From the NCBI RefSeq assembly GCF_001577265.1, contig NZ_CP014517.1, positions 2,950,501 to 3,014,500 on the forward strand: DNA of 64,000 nt, in the 5' to 3' direction. Under the pieces are notes generated by a model. That model worked only from the letters and a program-made list of their open reading frames with translations. It was not told the origin of the DNA and did no database searches. This document shows, in pieces, positions 20,123 to 30,609 of the stretch; within the stretch, counting starts at the first letter, position 1, and each line of letters begins with the position of its first letter. The translations under genes and the position numbers were made by a program. The DNA comes from Variovorax sp. PAMC 28711. GTDB taxonomy: Bacteria > Pseudomonadota > Gammaproteobacteria > Burkholderiales > Burkholderiaceae_C.

Positions 20123-20222
20123 CGAGACACCTCCGGGCAAGGATGACGCGTTCAGAAAGCGTGAATGAAGTTACGGTAGCACGCTTTGTGCCGCCATGCA
20201 TTCGTTCGGGCATCATCGCCGG

Positions 20223-21083
20223 ATGTCCCATTTTGTCGACACCCATTGCCATCTGGACGCACCCGAATTCGGCGACGAATCGGCCGTTGTCCGGGCGCGT
20301 GCGGGCGCCAGCGGCGTCGCTTTGTGCGTGATCCCGGCGGTTGCGGTGGCGAACTTCGTGGCAGTGCGCGCGCTCGCGCACCGGCAGGGCGACGCCTACG
20401 GACTCGGCATCCATCCGCTGTGCACCGGCGAGGCACAGGACGACGATCTGGCACGCCTCGATGCGGCGCTCGCTGCGCATCGCGCTGACCCGCGCCTCGT
20501 CGCCGTCGGCGAGATCGGGCTCGACTATTTTGTCGAAGGCCTGGACGACGAGCGGCAACAGCACTTCTTTCACACCCAGTTGCAACTGGCGCGCAAGCAC
20601 GACCTGCCGGTGGTCATTCATGTGCGGCGTTCGGTCGACAAGGTGCTCAAGCACTTGCGGCAGGTCGGCGGCGGCAAGCGTTGGCATGGCATTGCGCATG
20701 CCTTCAACGGCAGCGAGCAACAAGCACATGCATGCATCGCGCAGGGTTTGAAGCTGGGTTTTGGCGGGGCCGTCACCTTCGAGCGGGCGTTGCAGCTGCG
20801 ACGCCTGGCGGCCACGCTGCCGATCGAGGCGCTCGTGTTGGAAACCGATTCGCCGGACATCCAGCCGCACTGGCTGTATCGCACGCGGGAGCAGCGCGCA
20901 GCGGGCGAGCCTCAAGGACGCAACGAGCCCGCCGAACTGCCGCGCATTGCACACGTGATCGCAGCGCTGCGCGGCATCGGCGTGGACGCGCTGGCTGAAG
21001 CGACCACCCGCAACGCGATCGACGCGCTGCCGCGTCTCGCGGGACTGCTTGCGCTGTCGGCGCAGGCGCCGGACGTCGCGTAG
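20223..21083 (+). CDS. tatD: TatD family metal-dependent hydrolase
   Basis: 286-residue TIM-barrel DNase-like hydrolase. Metal ligands are visible as VDTHCHLD at the start, the glutamate in AVGEIGLDYF, the His in VVIHVRRS, the His in GIAHAFNG, and the Asp in LETDSPDIQP. TatD enzymes are Mg-dependent 3'-5' exonucleases involved in repair; chain function varies among paralogues. The ATG giving MSHFVDTHCHL was chosen over an upstream in-frame ATG because the family begins just before the HxH motif. It is divergent from the serine protease gene. Confidence 0.92.
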   Translation: MSHFVDTHCHLDAPEFGDESAVVRARAGASGVALCVIPAVAVANFVAVRALAHRQGDAYGLGIHPLCTGEAQDDDLARLDAALAAHRADPRLVAVGEIGLDYFVEGLDDERQQHFFHTQLQLARKHDLPVVIHVRRSVDKVLKHLRQVGGGKRWHGIAHAFNGSEQQAHACIAQGLKLGFGGAVTFERALQLRRLAATLPIEALVLETDSPDIQPHWLYRTREQRAAGEPQGRNEPAELPRIAHVIAALRGIGVDALAEATTRNAIDALPRLAGLLALSAQAPDVA

Positions 21084-21212
21084 GCGGAATGCCCGACCTG
21101 AAGCCGCGTGCCCAGACAGCGCGCTTTTGCTGTCATCCTTTCTCGTCGTTGGATCGTTAGTCCTTCAGTGGCAATCGGTCACTCCAACTCCAACACTTCC
21201 AAAGGAGCTCTC

Positions 21213-21599
21213 ATGAAAAAATCTTTTGTCCGCACCGTGCCCGCCGTCCTCGCATTGGCACTGGCGTCCATCGGCCTGTCGGCCACCGCGCAAACCCCGC
21301 CGCCGCCGCCAGCACCCGCTCCAGCCATGGCCGCACCGGCACCCACAGTGACCGAACGCGCCAAGGAGACCGGTAAGGAAGCAGTCGATGCCACCAAGAG
21401 CGGCACGAAGAAGGCCTATAACGCGACCAAGCGCACCGCCAAGAAGGCCACCAACGCCACCAAGCGCGCGGCCAAGAAGACGGGCAATGTCGTCGAGAAC
21501 GCAGGCCACAAGACGGCCGACGGCATGCGCAGCGCCGGCGCCAAGATCGGCGAAAAGGTGCCGGGCACTGCCGAGTACGAAGCCGCCAAGAAGCCCTGA
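21213..21599 (+). CDS. Exported Lys/Ala-rich protein with histone H1-like repeats
   Basis: 128 residues. A signal peptide (MKKSFV, hydrophobic core, cleavage after ATAQ) is followed by a Pro/Ala stretch (about 26-45). Then comes a basic, low-complexity region with repeated K-x-A-x-N-A-T-K-R units (about 50-95) that resembles the tail of histone H1. The C-terminus (GEKVPGTAEYEAAKKP) is less repetitive. AAAGGAG stands before the ATG. I cannot name the family. The signal peptide argues against a nucleoid role and for a periplasmic or surface one. Confidence 0.75.
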   Translation: MKKSFVRTVPAVLALALASIGLSATAQTPPPPPAPAPAMAAPAPTVTERAKETGKEAVDATKSGTKKAYNATKRTAKKATNATKRAAKKTGNVVENAGHKTADGMRSAGAKIGEKVPGTAEYEAAKKP

Positions 21600-21625
21600 A
21601 CTTTTGCCTTTAACGGCAATGGACC

Positions 21626-21650
21626 GAAAACCCGCCTCGGCGGGTTTTTT
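21626..21650 (+). terminator. Rho-independent terminator
   Basis: AAAACCCGCC and GGCGGGTTTT pair around a two-base loop, followed by a run of T. It lies 27 bases after the Lys/Ala-rich gene and before the glycosylase ATG, so it separates those two genes. Confidence 0.85.
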
Positions 21651-21669
21651 GTTGTTCCAGAATCGACGC

Positions 21670-22185
21670 ATGGTGTTCACTCCGTCGCCTTCCACCTTGC
21701 AGGGTCTCGCGCCCCTCGTTTCTGCCGACACCACGGTCCTGATCCTCGGAAGCTTTCCGGGCGGGCGCTCGCTCCTGCAGCAGCAGTACTATGCTCACCC
21801 CCAAAACCAATTCTGGAAGATCCTGCAAGCCATCTGGCCCGACAAGCCGTTGCCGGCAGGGCCGAACAGCTATGCGGCTCGCAGCCAGTGGTTGCTGGAT
21901 CGCGGCCTCGGCGTGTGGGACGTATACGCCGCGTGCGAGCGCGAAGGCAGCCTCGACACGGCCATTCGCAACGCCGTCGTGAACGACATCGCGGGGTTGC
22001 ATTTGCCCGAGCTCGCAGCCATCGCGCACAACGGCGGCGAAAGTTTCAAGCACGCGCGGCACACCCGGAATTTGGGCGTGCCGGTTTATCGGCTACCGTC
22101 CACCAGCCCGGCCAACGCGTCGTGGAGCTTCGAACGCAAGCTCGCCACGTGGCAAGAGGTCATGACCACACACAAGCTTGCCTGA
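21670..22185 (+). CDS. DNA-deoxyinosine glycosylase (UDG family 6)
   Basis: 171-residue member of the uracil-DNA glycosylase superfamily. Motif 1 is LILGSFPGGRSL, followed by QQYYAHPQNQFWKIL, and the C-terminal motif is LPSTSPANASWS. This pattern marks the hypoxanthine-DNA glycosylase branch that removes deaminated adenine from DNA. The start is the ATG right after the terminator hairpin. An in-frame upstream ATG at 21619 would translate through that hairpin and was not used. The stop overlaps the next start by one base. Confidence 0.88.
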   Translation: MVFTPSPSTLQGLAPLVSADTTVLILGSFPGGRSLLQQQYYAHPQNQFWKILQAIWPDKPLPAGPNSYAARSQWLLDRGLGVWDVYAACEREGSLDTAIRNAVVNDIAGLHLPELAAIAHNGGESFKHARHTRNLGVPVYRLPSTSPANASWSFERKLATWQEVMTTHKLA

Positions 22186-22937
22186 TGGCCACCAAGACAC
22201 CGTCTCTTCCCGAAGTCAATTTCTCCGATTGGGGCGACATCCGCTACCTCCACCTCGGCACCGAATGGGTCCAGGGCTCGATGAAGCTCGATGCGCCATT
22301 CGAGATCGAACTCGAATACGTGCAGCGCATGATGGCCTGGCTGCTCTTCGTCGAGCCATCGAGCGTGATGAGCCGCCATGCGATGCAGCTCGGCCTGGGC
22401 GCCGCGACGCTCACCAAGTTCTCCCGCAAGACGCTGCGCATGCGGACCACGGCGATCGAGCTGAACCCGCAGGTGGTTGTGGCTTGTCGCGGCTGGTTCA
22501 AGCTGCCAGCCGACGATGCGAAGCTGGAGGTCGTCATTGCCGATGCCGCGCTCGAAATTCGCAAGCCGAGATGGCACGGCACCGTCGACGCATTGCAGGT
22601 CGACCTGTACGACCACGAGGCGGCCGCGCCGGTGCTCGACAGCGAATCCTTCTACGCCGACTGCCGCGCACTGCTGACCGAAGACGGCTGCATGACGGTC
22701 AACCTGTTCGGCCGCTCGTCGAGCTACGAGCGCAGCCTGGAGAAGATCGGCGCCGCGTTCGGTGCCGATGCGGTGTGGGCTTTCAAGCCGACCCGCGAAG
22801 GCAACACGGTCGTGCTCGCCCAGCGCACGCCGAGCGCGCCGAAACGCGCCGTGCTTGCCGACCGCGCCCAAACCATCCAGACTCGCTGGAGCCTGCCTGC
22901 GCCCAAGTGGCTGCGGGTCTTCAAACCGCACGCCTGA
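22185..22937 (+). CDS. Spermidine synthase-like protein
   Basis: 250 residues with the Rossmann fold of polyamine aminopropyltransferases. Visible elements are GTEWVQGSM, QLGLGAATLTKF in place of the usual GGGDG loop, TAIELNPQVV, and VDLYDHEA. The canonical catalytic Asp-rich loops of SpeE are altered, so polyamine synthesis is doubtful. It could be a methyltransferase-type relative. The TGATG overlap couples it to the glycosylase gene, and three bases separate it from the GspE-like gene. Confidence 0.7.
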   Translation: MATKTPSLPEVNFSDWGDIRYLHLGTEWVQGSMKLDAPFEIELEYVQRMMAWLLFVEPSSVMSRHAMQLGLGAATLTKFSRKTLRMRTTAIELNPQVVVACRGWFKLPADDAKLEVVIADAALEIRKPRWHGTVDALQVDLYDHEAAAPVLDSESFYADCRALLTEDGCMTVNLFGRSSSYERSLEKIGAAFGADAVWAFKPTREGNTVVLAQRTPSAPKRAVLADRAQTIQTRWSLPAPKWLRVFKPHA

Positions 22938-22940
22938 TCC

Positions 22941-24749
<1,809 letters not shown>

Positions 24750-24770
24750 GTGGGCCTTCCACCAGAAATG

Positions 24771-24838
24771 CCGCGGAACCGGCTTCGCCGGGCCGCTGGC
24801 GTTGCCCCCTGAAAGGGGGTTGGCGGAGCGACACGAAG
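24771..24838. repeat. Intergenic repeat element, copy B (core)
   Basis: Second copy of the element seen at 18004-18112, in the same orientation. 36 of the first 40 core bases are identical, and the shared ACACGAAG follows a CCCCCT-AGGGGG hairpin. It lies in the 200-base gap after the secretion ATPase gene. An 8 bp CTAGGTGG occurs on both sides (24746-24753 and 24873-24880), the first copy overlapping the ATPase stop codon. It may be a short duplication or chance. Confidence 0.65.
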
Positions 24839-24949
24839 GGCGCGAAGAATGGGGGTTATCCCTAAACCTCCGCTAGGTGGAATCCACATCGCCCTGACCG
24901 CTGGCTGACCACACAATCGCTCGTCGAATTTTTTTCGAGGAGACCGTTT

Positions 24950-25438
24950 GTGAGAATCAAAAGTCAAAGAGACTTCTTTTCAGGGGTGATGTTCACCGTC
25001 GTCGGCATCGCCTTCGCGTGGGGCGCCAGCACGTACAACGTCGGCAATGGCGCCCGCATGGGCCCCGGCTACTTTCCGCTGATGCTCGGCATCGTGATGG
25101 CCCTGATCGGACTGGGCATCATGTTCTCGGGCCTGACGGTCGAGACCGAAGACGGCGAGCCGATCGGCAAGTGGGCCTGGAAGCAGATTTTTTTCATCAT
25201 CGGCGCCAATCTGGCATTCGGCATCCTGCTCGGCGGTCTGCCCAGCTTTGGCGTGCCGGCCATGGGCATGATCGTCGGCATCTATGCGCTGGTCATCATC
25301 TCCAGCCTGGCGGGCAGCGAGTTCAACCTGCCCAAGGTGTTGGTTCTCGCGACGGTACTGGCTGCCGGCAGCTACGTTGCATTCATCTGGGCGCTCAAGC
25401 TCCAGATTCAGGTCTGGCCGACCTTCATCACGGGTTGA
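24950..25438 (+). CDS. tctB: Tripartite tricarboxylate transporter small membrane subunit TctB
   Basis: 162 residues, four predicted membrane helices (about 9-29, 41-60, 78-108 and 122-150). The NGARMGPGYFPLML stretch is typical of TctB. With TctA it forms the membrane part of a secondary transporter that takes organic acids from a Bug receptor. The GTG start is preceded by GAGGAG at good spacing. The start of tctA follows ten bases after the stop. Confidence 0.93.
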   Translation: MRIKSQRDFFSGVMFTVVGIAFAWGASTYNVGNGARMGPGYFPLMLGIVMALIGLGIMFSGLTVETEDGEPIGKWAWKQIFFIIGANLAFGILLGGLPSFGVPAMGMIVGIYALVIISSLAGSEFNLPKVLVLATVLAAGSYVAFIWALKLQIQVWPTFITG

Positions 25439-25448
25439 GGACACGACC

Positions 25449-26960
25449 ATGGATCTGATTGCCAATCTCTCGCTCGGCTTCGGCGTTGCGTTCACCTTCA
25501 CCAACCTGCTGTACTGCCTGCTCGGCTGCGTGCTCGGCACCCTGATCGGTGTGTTGCCGGGCATCGGCCCGGTCGCGACCATCGCGATGCTGCTGCCTGC
25601 CACCTACGCGCTGCCGCCCGTGTCGGCACTGATCATGCTGGCCGGCATTTACTACGGCGCGCAGTACGGCGGCTCGACCACCGCCATTCTGGTCAACCTG
25701 CCGGGCGAATCGTCCTCGGTGGTGACCGTGATCGACGGCTACCAAATGGCGCGCAAGGGCCGCGCCGGACCCGCACTCGCGGCCGCCGGCATCGGCTCTT
25801 TCTTTGCCGGCTGCGTCGGCACGTTGATCCTCGCTGCGTTCGCGCCCCCGCTCACCGAACTGGCCTTCAAGTTCGGCCCGGCCGAGTATTTTTCGCTGAT
25901 GATTCTCGGCCTGATCGGCGCCGTGGTGCTGGCGTCGGGTTCGCTGCTCAAGGCCATTGCCATGATCGTGCTCGGCCTGCTGCTCGGCCTGGTCGGCACC
26001 GACGTGAACTCCGGCGTGGCGCGCTTCAGCTTCGACGTGCCTGAACTGACCGACGGCATCGGCTTCGTCGCCATTGCCATGGGTGTGTTCGGCTACGGCG
26101 AAATCATCGCCAACCTGTCGCGTCCGGAGGACGAGCGCGAAGTGTTCACCGCCAAGGTGTCCGGCCTGTTCCCGACCAAGGAAGACTTCAAGCGCATGGT
26201 GCCCGCCATCCTGCGTGGCACGGCGCTCGGCGCATCGCTGGGCATCCTGCCAGGTGGCGGCGCGTTGCTGGCAGCTTTCGCGGCCTACACGATGGAAAAG
26301 AAGACCAAGCTGCAGCCGGGCGAAGTGCCTTTCGGCAAGGGCAACATCCGCGGCGTGGCTGCGCCCGAGGCAGCCAACAACGCCGGCGCGCAGACCTCGT
26401 TCATCCCGCTGCTGACGCTGGGCATTCCGCCCAACGCCGTGATGGCGCTGATGGTCGGCGCCATGACCATCCACAACATCCAGCCGGGCCCGCAGGTCAT
26501 GACCAGCAACCCCGAACTGTTCTGGGGCTTGATCGCGTCGATGTGGATTGGCAATGCGATGCTGGTGATCCTGAACCTGCCGCTGATCGGCATCTGGATC
26601 AAGCTGCTGTCGGTGCCCTACAAGTACCTGTTTCCGGCGATCGTGCTGTTCTGTGCCATCGGTGTGTACTCGACCAACAACAACACCTGGGACATCTGGA
26701 TGGTGGGTGGTTTCGGTTTCGTGGGCTACCTGTTCTTCAAGCTCGGATGCGAACCGGCGCCTTTGCTGCTCGGCTTCATCCTCGGCCCGATGATGGAAGA
26801 AAACCTGCGACGGGCGTTGCTGCTGTCGCGGGGCGACTGGAGCGTGTTCGTCACGCGGCCAATCTCGGCGACGTTGCTCGGCGCGGCAGCATTGCTGCTC
26901 ATCATCGTGCTGCTACCGGCGGTCAAGTCGAAACGCGAAGAAGCCTTCGTCGAAGAGTAA
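25449..26960 (+). CDS. tctA: Tripartite tricarboxylate transporter large membrane subunit TctA
   Basis: 503 residues and about 11-12 membrane helices. The family signatures GVLPGIGPVATIAMLLP, YYGAQYGGSTTAILVNLPGE and PEAANNAGAQTSFIPLLTLGIP are all present. It carries the substrate and cation path. The ATG giving MDLIANLSLGF was chosen; the frame is open further upstream, but only across tctB. A Bug receptor gene follows after a hairpin, an order (B-A-receptor) unlike the classical tctCBA operon. Confidence 0.96.
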   Translation: MDLIANLSLGFGVAFTFTNLLYCLLGCVLGTLIGVLPGIGPVATIAMLLPATYALPPVSALIMLAGIYYGAQYGGSTTAILVNLPGESSSVVTVIDGYQMARKGRAGPALAAAGIGSFFAGCVGTLILAAFAPPLTELAFKFGPAEYFSLMILGLIGAVVLASGSLLKAIAMIVLGLLLGLVGTDVNSGVARFSFDVPELTDGIGFVAIAMGVFGYGEIIANLSRPEDEREVFTAKVSGLFPTKEDFKRMVPAILRGTALGASLGILPGGGALLAAFAAYTMEKKTKLQPGEVPFGKGNIRGVAAPEAANNAGAQTSFIPLLTLGIPPNAVMALMVGAMTIHNIQPGPQVMTSNPELFWGLIASMWIGNAMLVILNLPLIGIWIKLLSVPYKYLFPAIVLFCAIGVYSTNNNTWDIWMVGGFGFVGYLFFKLGCEPAPLLLGFILGPMMEENLRRALLLSRGDWSVFVTRPISATLLGAAALLLIIVLLPAVKSKREEAFVEE

Positions 26961-26990
26961 TCGGCACGCGCTGGCACAGCGCCTGCATTC

Positions 26991-27020
26991 AGCGGCACCT
27001 CCGGGTGCCGCTTTGCTTTG
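26991..27020 (+). terminator. Hairpin after tctA, possible attenuating terminator
   Basis: AGCGGCACC pairs with GGTGCCGCT around a four-base loop, followed by TTGCTTTG, which is an imperfect T-rich tail. It may partly end the tctBA transcript and lower expression of the genes behind it. Confidence 0.55.
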
Positions 27021-27064
27021 CGGGGCTGGCACGTGAATCCATCGGAACCGTCAGAATCGAATCC

Positions 27065-28036
27065 ATGAAACGCATCGACCTTCTTCGCGCCCTGCTGTGC
27101 GCGGCCTGCACCGCCGTGGCCCCGGCGGCATTTGCGCAGGGCTATCCGACCAAGCCGATCCGCCTCGTCGTGCCGTTTCCGGCGGGCGGCGCCACCGATC
27201 TTTTCGCGCGCACCCTCTCGCAGAAGATGGGCGAGAAACTCGGCACCACGCTGGTGGTCGACAACAAGCCCGGTGCCGGCGGCGCGATCGGCTCCGACCT
27301 CGCGGCCAAGGCCGTGCCCGACGGCTACACGCTGCTCCTGGCCACCACGAGCACGCACTCGGTCGGCCCGGCGATCACGCCGAAATTGCCGTACGACACG
27401 GTGCGCGACTTCACGCCGATCGCGCACGTCGGTGACGCGCCGAGCATCATGCTGGTGCCCAACACCGCCCCGGCGAAGACGGTGGCCGAGTGGATCGCCT
27501 ATGCGAAGGCAAATCCCGGCAAGCTGAACTATGCGTCGAGCGGCAACGGCACCATCGTGCAGCTCACCGCCGAGCTCTTCAAGTCGCAGGCGGGCGTGTT
27601 CGTGCTGCACATTCCGTACAAGGGCACCGCGCTCGCGATCCCTGACCTCATCAGCGGCAAGGTCGACGTGATGTTCGATTCACTGCCGACTGGCATGCCG
27701 CATGTGCGCGACGGCCGGCTGCGCGCGTTGGGCGTCACCTCGCTCAAGCGCAGCCCGCTCGCGCCCGATCTGCCGGCCATCGCCGAAACGTTGCCGGGCT
27801 TCGAATCGAACACCTGGTTCGGTCTCTACGGACCGAAAGCACTGCCGCCCGAACTGGTTGCTCGCATCAATACCGCGGCCAACCAGGCGCTGGCCGATCC
27901 GGACGTGCGCGACAAGCTCGCGCGCCTCGGGATCGAGCCGACCGCCAGCACGCCGCAGCAACTCGCCACACTCGTCGCCGCCGATGCGGCCAAGTGGAAA
28001 AAGATCATCACCGAACGCAAGATCACGACGGAATGA
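27065..28036 (+). CDS. Bug family tripartite tricarboxylate transporter receptor
   Basis: 323-residue periplasmic solute-binding protein with a signal peptide (cleavage near AAFAQG, residue 24). Family motifs are YPTKPIRLVVPFPAGGATD, VVDNKPGAGGAIGSD, HIPYKGTA and LSKVDVMFDS-like regions. Bug proteins bind carboxylates or amides by two bridging waters. Location after tctBA and four bases before the ggt gene suggests a gamma-glutamyl or amino-acid-derived ligand, which is inference. Confidence 0.93.
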   Translation: MKRIDLLRALLCAACTAVAPAAFAQGYPTKPIRLVVPFPAGGATDLFARTLSQKMGEKLGTTLVVDNKPGAGGAIGSDLAAKAVPDGYTLLLATTSTHSVGPAITPKLPYDTVRDFTPIAHVGDAPSIMLVPNTAPAKTVAEWIAYAKANPGKLNYASSGNGTIVQLTAELFKSQAGVFVLHIPYKGTALAIPDLISGKVDVMFDSLPTGMPHVRDGRLRALGVTSLKRSPLAPDLPAIAETLPGFESNTWFGLYGPKALPPELVARINTAANQALADPDVRDKLARLGIEPTASTPQQLATLVAADAAKWKKIITERKITTE

Positions 28037-28040
28037 AGCC

Positions 28041-29654
28041 ATGAAATTCAACTACACCAACCCCTACACCTCGACCCGTACGCCGGTGTTCGCACGCAAC
28101 GTCGTGTCGACCTCGCACCCGCTCGCCGCGCAGGCCGGCTTGCGCATCCTCCAGCAGGGTGGCAACGCGGTAGACGCCGCCGTGGCAACCGCCGCGGTGA
28201 TGACGCTCGTCGAGCCGGTCAGCAACGGCCTGGGCAGCGATGCGTTCTGCATCCTGTGGGACGGCCAGAAGCTGCATGGGCTCAACGGCTCCGGCTGCGC
28301 GCCCGCCGCGTGGACGCCCGAGTATTTCAAGCGCAAGTACGGCGGCGATGCGCGCACCCCGCCGCAGCGCGGGATGGATTCGGTCACCGTGCCCGGCGCC
28401 GTGGGCAGCTGGGTCGCGATGTCGGAGCGTTTCGGCAAGCTGCCGTTCGCCGACCTCATGGCACCGGCCATCGAGACCGCCGAGCGCGGCTACCTGATCC
28501 CGCCCGTGGTGCAGGGGAAATGGGCGGCCGCGACGCCGCTGCTCGCCTCGCAACCCGGCTTTGCGCAGGGCTTCATGCCGTGGGGTCGCGCGCCTGAAGT
28601 CGGCGAGCTGTTCCGCTTCGCGGCGGCTGCGCGGGCGCTCAAGGCGATCGCCGCCACGCGCGGCGAAGCGTTCTACCGCGGCGAAATCGCCGAGGCACTC
28701 GAGAAGTTTTCGACCGCCAACGGCGGCAGCCTGAAGGCAAGCGATCTCGCGGCCTGGAAGCCCGAATGGGTCGAGCCCATCTCGCGCGACTACCGCGGCT
28801 ACACGCTGCACGAGATCCCGCCGAACGGGCAGGGCATCGCCGCGCTGATTGCGCTCGGCATCCTGGAGAAGTTCGACATCGCGTCGCTGCCGGTCGATTC
28901 GGTCGAGTCGCAGCATCTGCAGATCGAGGCCATGAAGCTCGCCTTCGCCGACGTGTACCACCATGTGGCCGAGTCATCGTCGATGGCGTTGACGCACCTG
29001 CAAATGCTCGACGACAGCTACCTCGCATCGCGTGCCAGACTCATCGACGTGAAGAAAGCACAGGACTTCCAGGTCGGCAACCCGGTCAAGGGCGGCACCA
29101 TCTACCTCACCGCCGCGGACGAGAGCGGGATGATGGTGAGCTTCATCCAGAGCAACTACATGGGCTTCGGTTCGGGGTGCGTCGAGCCCGAGTTCGGCAT
29201 CAGTCTGCAGAACCGCGGCCATGGCTTCAGCCTCGATGCGGCAAGCGCCAATGTGGTCGCGCCGGGCAAGCGGCCGTTCCACACCATCATTCCCGCCTTC
29301 CTCACCAAGGACGGTGCCCCGGTCATGAGCTTCGGCGTGATGGGCGGCAACATGCAGCCGCAAGGCCACATGCAAACGCTGGTGCGCATGATCGACTACG
29401 GCCAGAACCCGCAGGCCGCGTGCGATGCGCCGCGCTGGCGTTTCAACGCCGGCCTGGAGATCAATGTCGAGCCCGGAATGAAGCCAGCGACCATCGAAGG
29501 CCTCGCCGCGCTGGGCCATCAGATGGACGTCATCAACGACGCCTACCAGGACTTCGGCGCCGGCCAGTTCATCTGGAAGATGGGCGATCCGGCCGTCGAA
29601 GGCTACGTCGCCGCCAGTGACGCGCGCCGCGATGGCGTGGCCGCGGGCTTTTAA
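28041..29654 (+). CDS. Gamma-glutamyltransferase family protein (YwrD-like)
   Basis: 537-residue Ntn-hydrolase. The autoprocessing and catalytic Thr is probably Thr353 in VKGGTIYLTAADESG. The N-terminal block QQGGNAVDAAVATA and the late SFGVMGGNMQPQGH block are typical of the family. There is no signal peptide, so the protein appears cytoplasmic like YwrD, and it may cleave gamma-glutamyl compounds brought in by the adjacent transporter. The start is the ATG four bases after the receptor stop. The EamA gene follows closely. Confidence 0.9.
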   Translation: MKFNYTNPYTSTRTPVFARNVVSTSHPLAAQAGLRILQQGGNAVDAAVATAAVMTLVEPVSNGLGSDAFCILWDGQKLHGLNGSGCAPAAWTPEYFKRKYGGDARTPPQRGMDSVTVPGAVGSWVAMSERFGKLPFADLMAPAIETAERGYLIPPVVQGKWAAATPLLASQPGFAQGFMPWGRAPEVGELFRFAAAARALKAIAATRGEAFYRGEIAEALEKFSTANGGSLKASDLAAWKPEWVEPISRDYRGYTLHEIPPNGQGIAALIALGILEKFDIASLPVDSVESQHLQIEAMKLAFADVYHHVAESSSMALTHLQMLDDSYLASRARLIDVKKAQDFQVGNPVKGGTIYLTAADESGMMVSFIQSNYMGFGSGCVEPEFGISLQNRGHGFSLDAASANVVAPGKRPFHTIIPAFLTKDGAPVMSFGVMGGNMQPQGHMQTLVRMIDYGQNPQAACDAPRWRFNAGLEINVEPGMKPATIEGLAALGHQMDVINDAYQDFGAGQFIWKMGDPAVEGYVAASDARRDGVAAGF

Positions 29655-29661
29655 GGAAGCA

Positions 29662-30600
29662 GTGCGCGCCACGTCCGTCCTGCCCGCGCCAACCGCTGCC
29701 AAAAGCATCGCGCCCGGCCTGATCCTCGCCACCCTCGGCGCGATCGCGTTCAGCGGCAAGGCGATCATCGTCAAGCTGGCCTACCGCCACGGCGTCGATG
29801 CGGTCACGTTGATCATGCTGCGCATGCTGTTCGCGCTGCCGCTGTTCGCCGTGATGGCGTGGTGGGCGGGCCGCGGCAAGCCCGCGCTCACCACGCGCGA
29901 CTGGATCGGTGTCTTCGGGCTCGGCTTCTCCGGCTACTACCTCGCGAGCTTTCTCGATTTCGCCGGGCTGGCGTACATCAGCGCGAGTTTCGAGCGCCTC
30001 ATCCTGTACCTGAATCCCACACTGGTGCTGTTGTTCGGCTGGCTGCTGTACCGGCGTCGCGCGTCGCGCCGGCAGATCATCGGCATGGTGATCAGCTACG
30101 CGGGTGTGCTGCTGGTGTTCGGTCACGAGATCTTCGGCGGCACCACCGCGGGACGCAGCGGCGGTTCTGCGGCCTGGGGTGCACTGCTGTGCTTCCTGAG
30201 TGCGGTGAGCTATGCCGGCTACCTGGTCTACAGCGGCGAGTTCGTGAAAAAGCTCGGCTCGCTGCGCCTCGTCGGCCTCGCGACCAGCGTGGCGTGCGTG
30301 CTGTGCATCGCGCAGTTCGTGGTGTTGCGGCCGATGAGCGCCGCGGTCGAGGTGGCGCCTGAAGTCATCTGGCTGTCGGTGTTGAACGCGACACTGTGCA
30401 CCGCGGTGCCCGTGCTCATGGTCATGATGGCGATCGAGCGCATCGGCGCCGCGGTCGCCGCGCAAACCGGCATGGTCGGGCCGCTGTCGACCATCCTCAT
30501 GGGCGTCGTCATCCTCGGCGAGCCTTTCACCGCCTGGATCGCGGCCGGTACGGCACTGGTGATCGCCGGCATTTTTGTGTTTACCCGTCAAGGGCGTTAA
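29662..30600 (+). CDS. EamA/DMT family transporter
   Basis: About 312 residues with ten hydrophobic segments in two EamA repeats. The first begins GLILATLGAIAFSGKAIIVKLAY and the second begins WGALLCFLSAVSYAGYLVYSG. Members export or import metabolites such as amino acids; the substrate is unknown. The GTG at 29662 has AAGGA four bases upstream. A GTG at 29617 lies within the ggt gene and is less likely. Seven bases after ggt, it is probably cotranscribed. Confidence 0.85.
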   Translation: MRATSVLPAPTAAKSIAPGLILATLGAIAFSGKAIIVKLAYRHGVDAVTLIMLRMLFALPLFAVMAWWAGRGKPALTTRDWIGVFGLGFSGYYLASFLDFAGLAYISASFERLILYLNPTLVLLFGWLLYRRRASRRQIIGMVISYAGVLLVFGHEIFGGTTAGRSGGSAAWGALLCFLSAVSYAGYLVYSGEFVKKLGSLRLVGLATSVACVLCIAQFVVLRPMSAAVEVAPEVIWLSVLNATLCTAVPVLMVMMAIERIGAAVAAQTGMVGPLSTILMGVVILGEPFTAWIAAGTALVIAGIFVFTRQGR

Positions 30601-30609
30601 GGAGACAAC

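Noticed and set aside
21619-21669. Upstream ATG (21619) as start of the DNA glycosylase
   Set aside because: Translation from it would pass through the terminator hairpin and add residues before the conserved beginning of the family.
27030-27050. TGGCACG before the Bug gene at 27065 as a sigma-54 promoter
   Set aside because: No GC pair follows at the required ten-base spacing.
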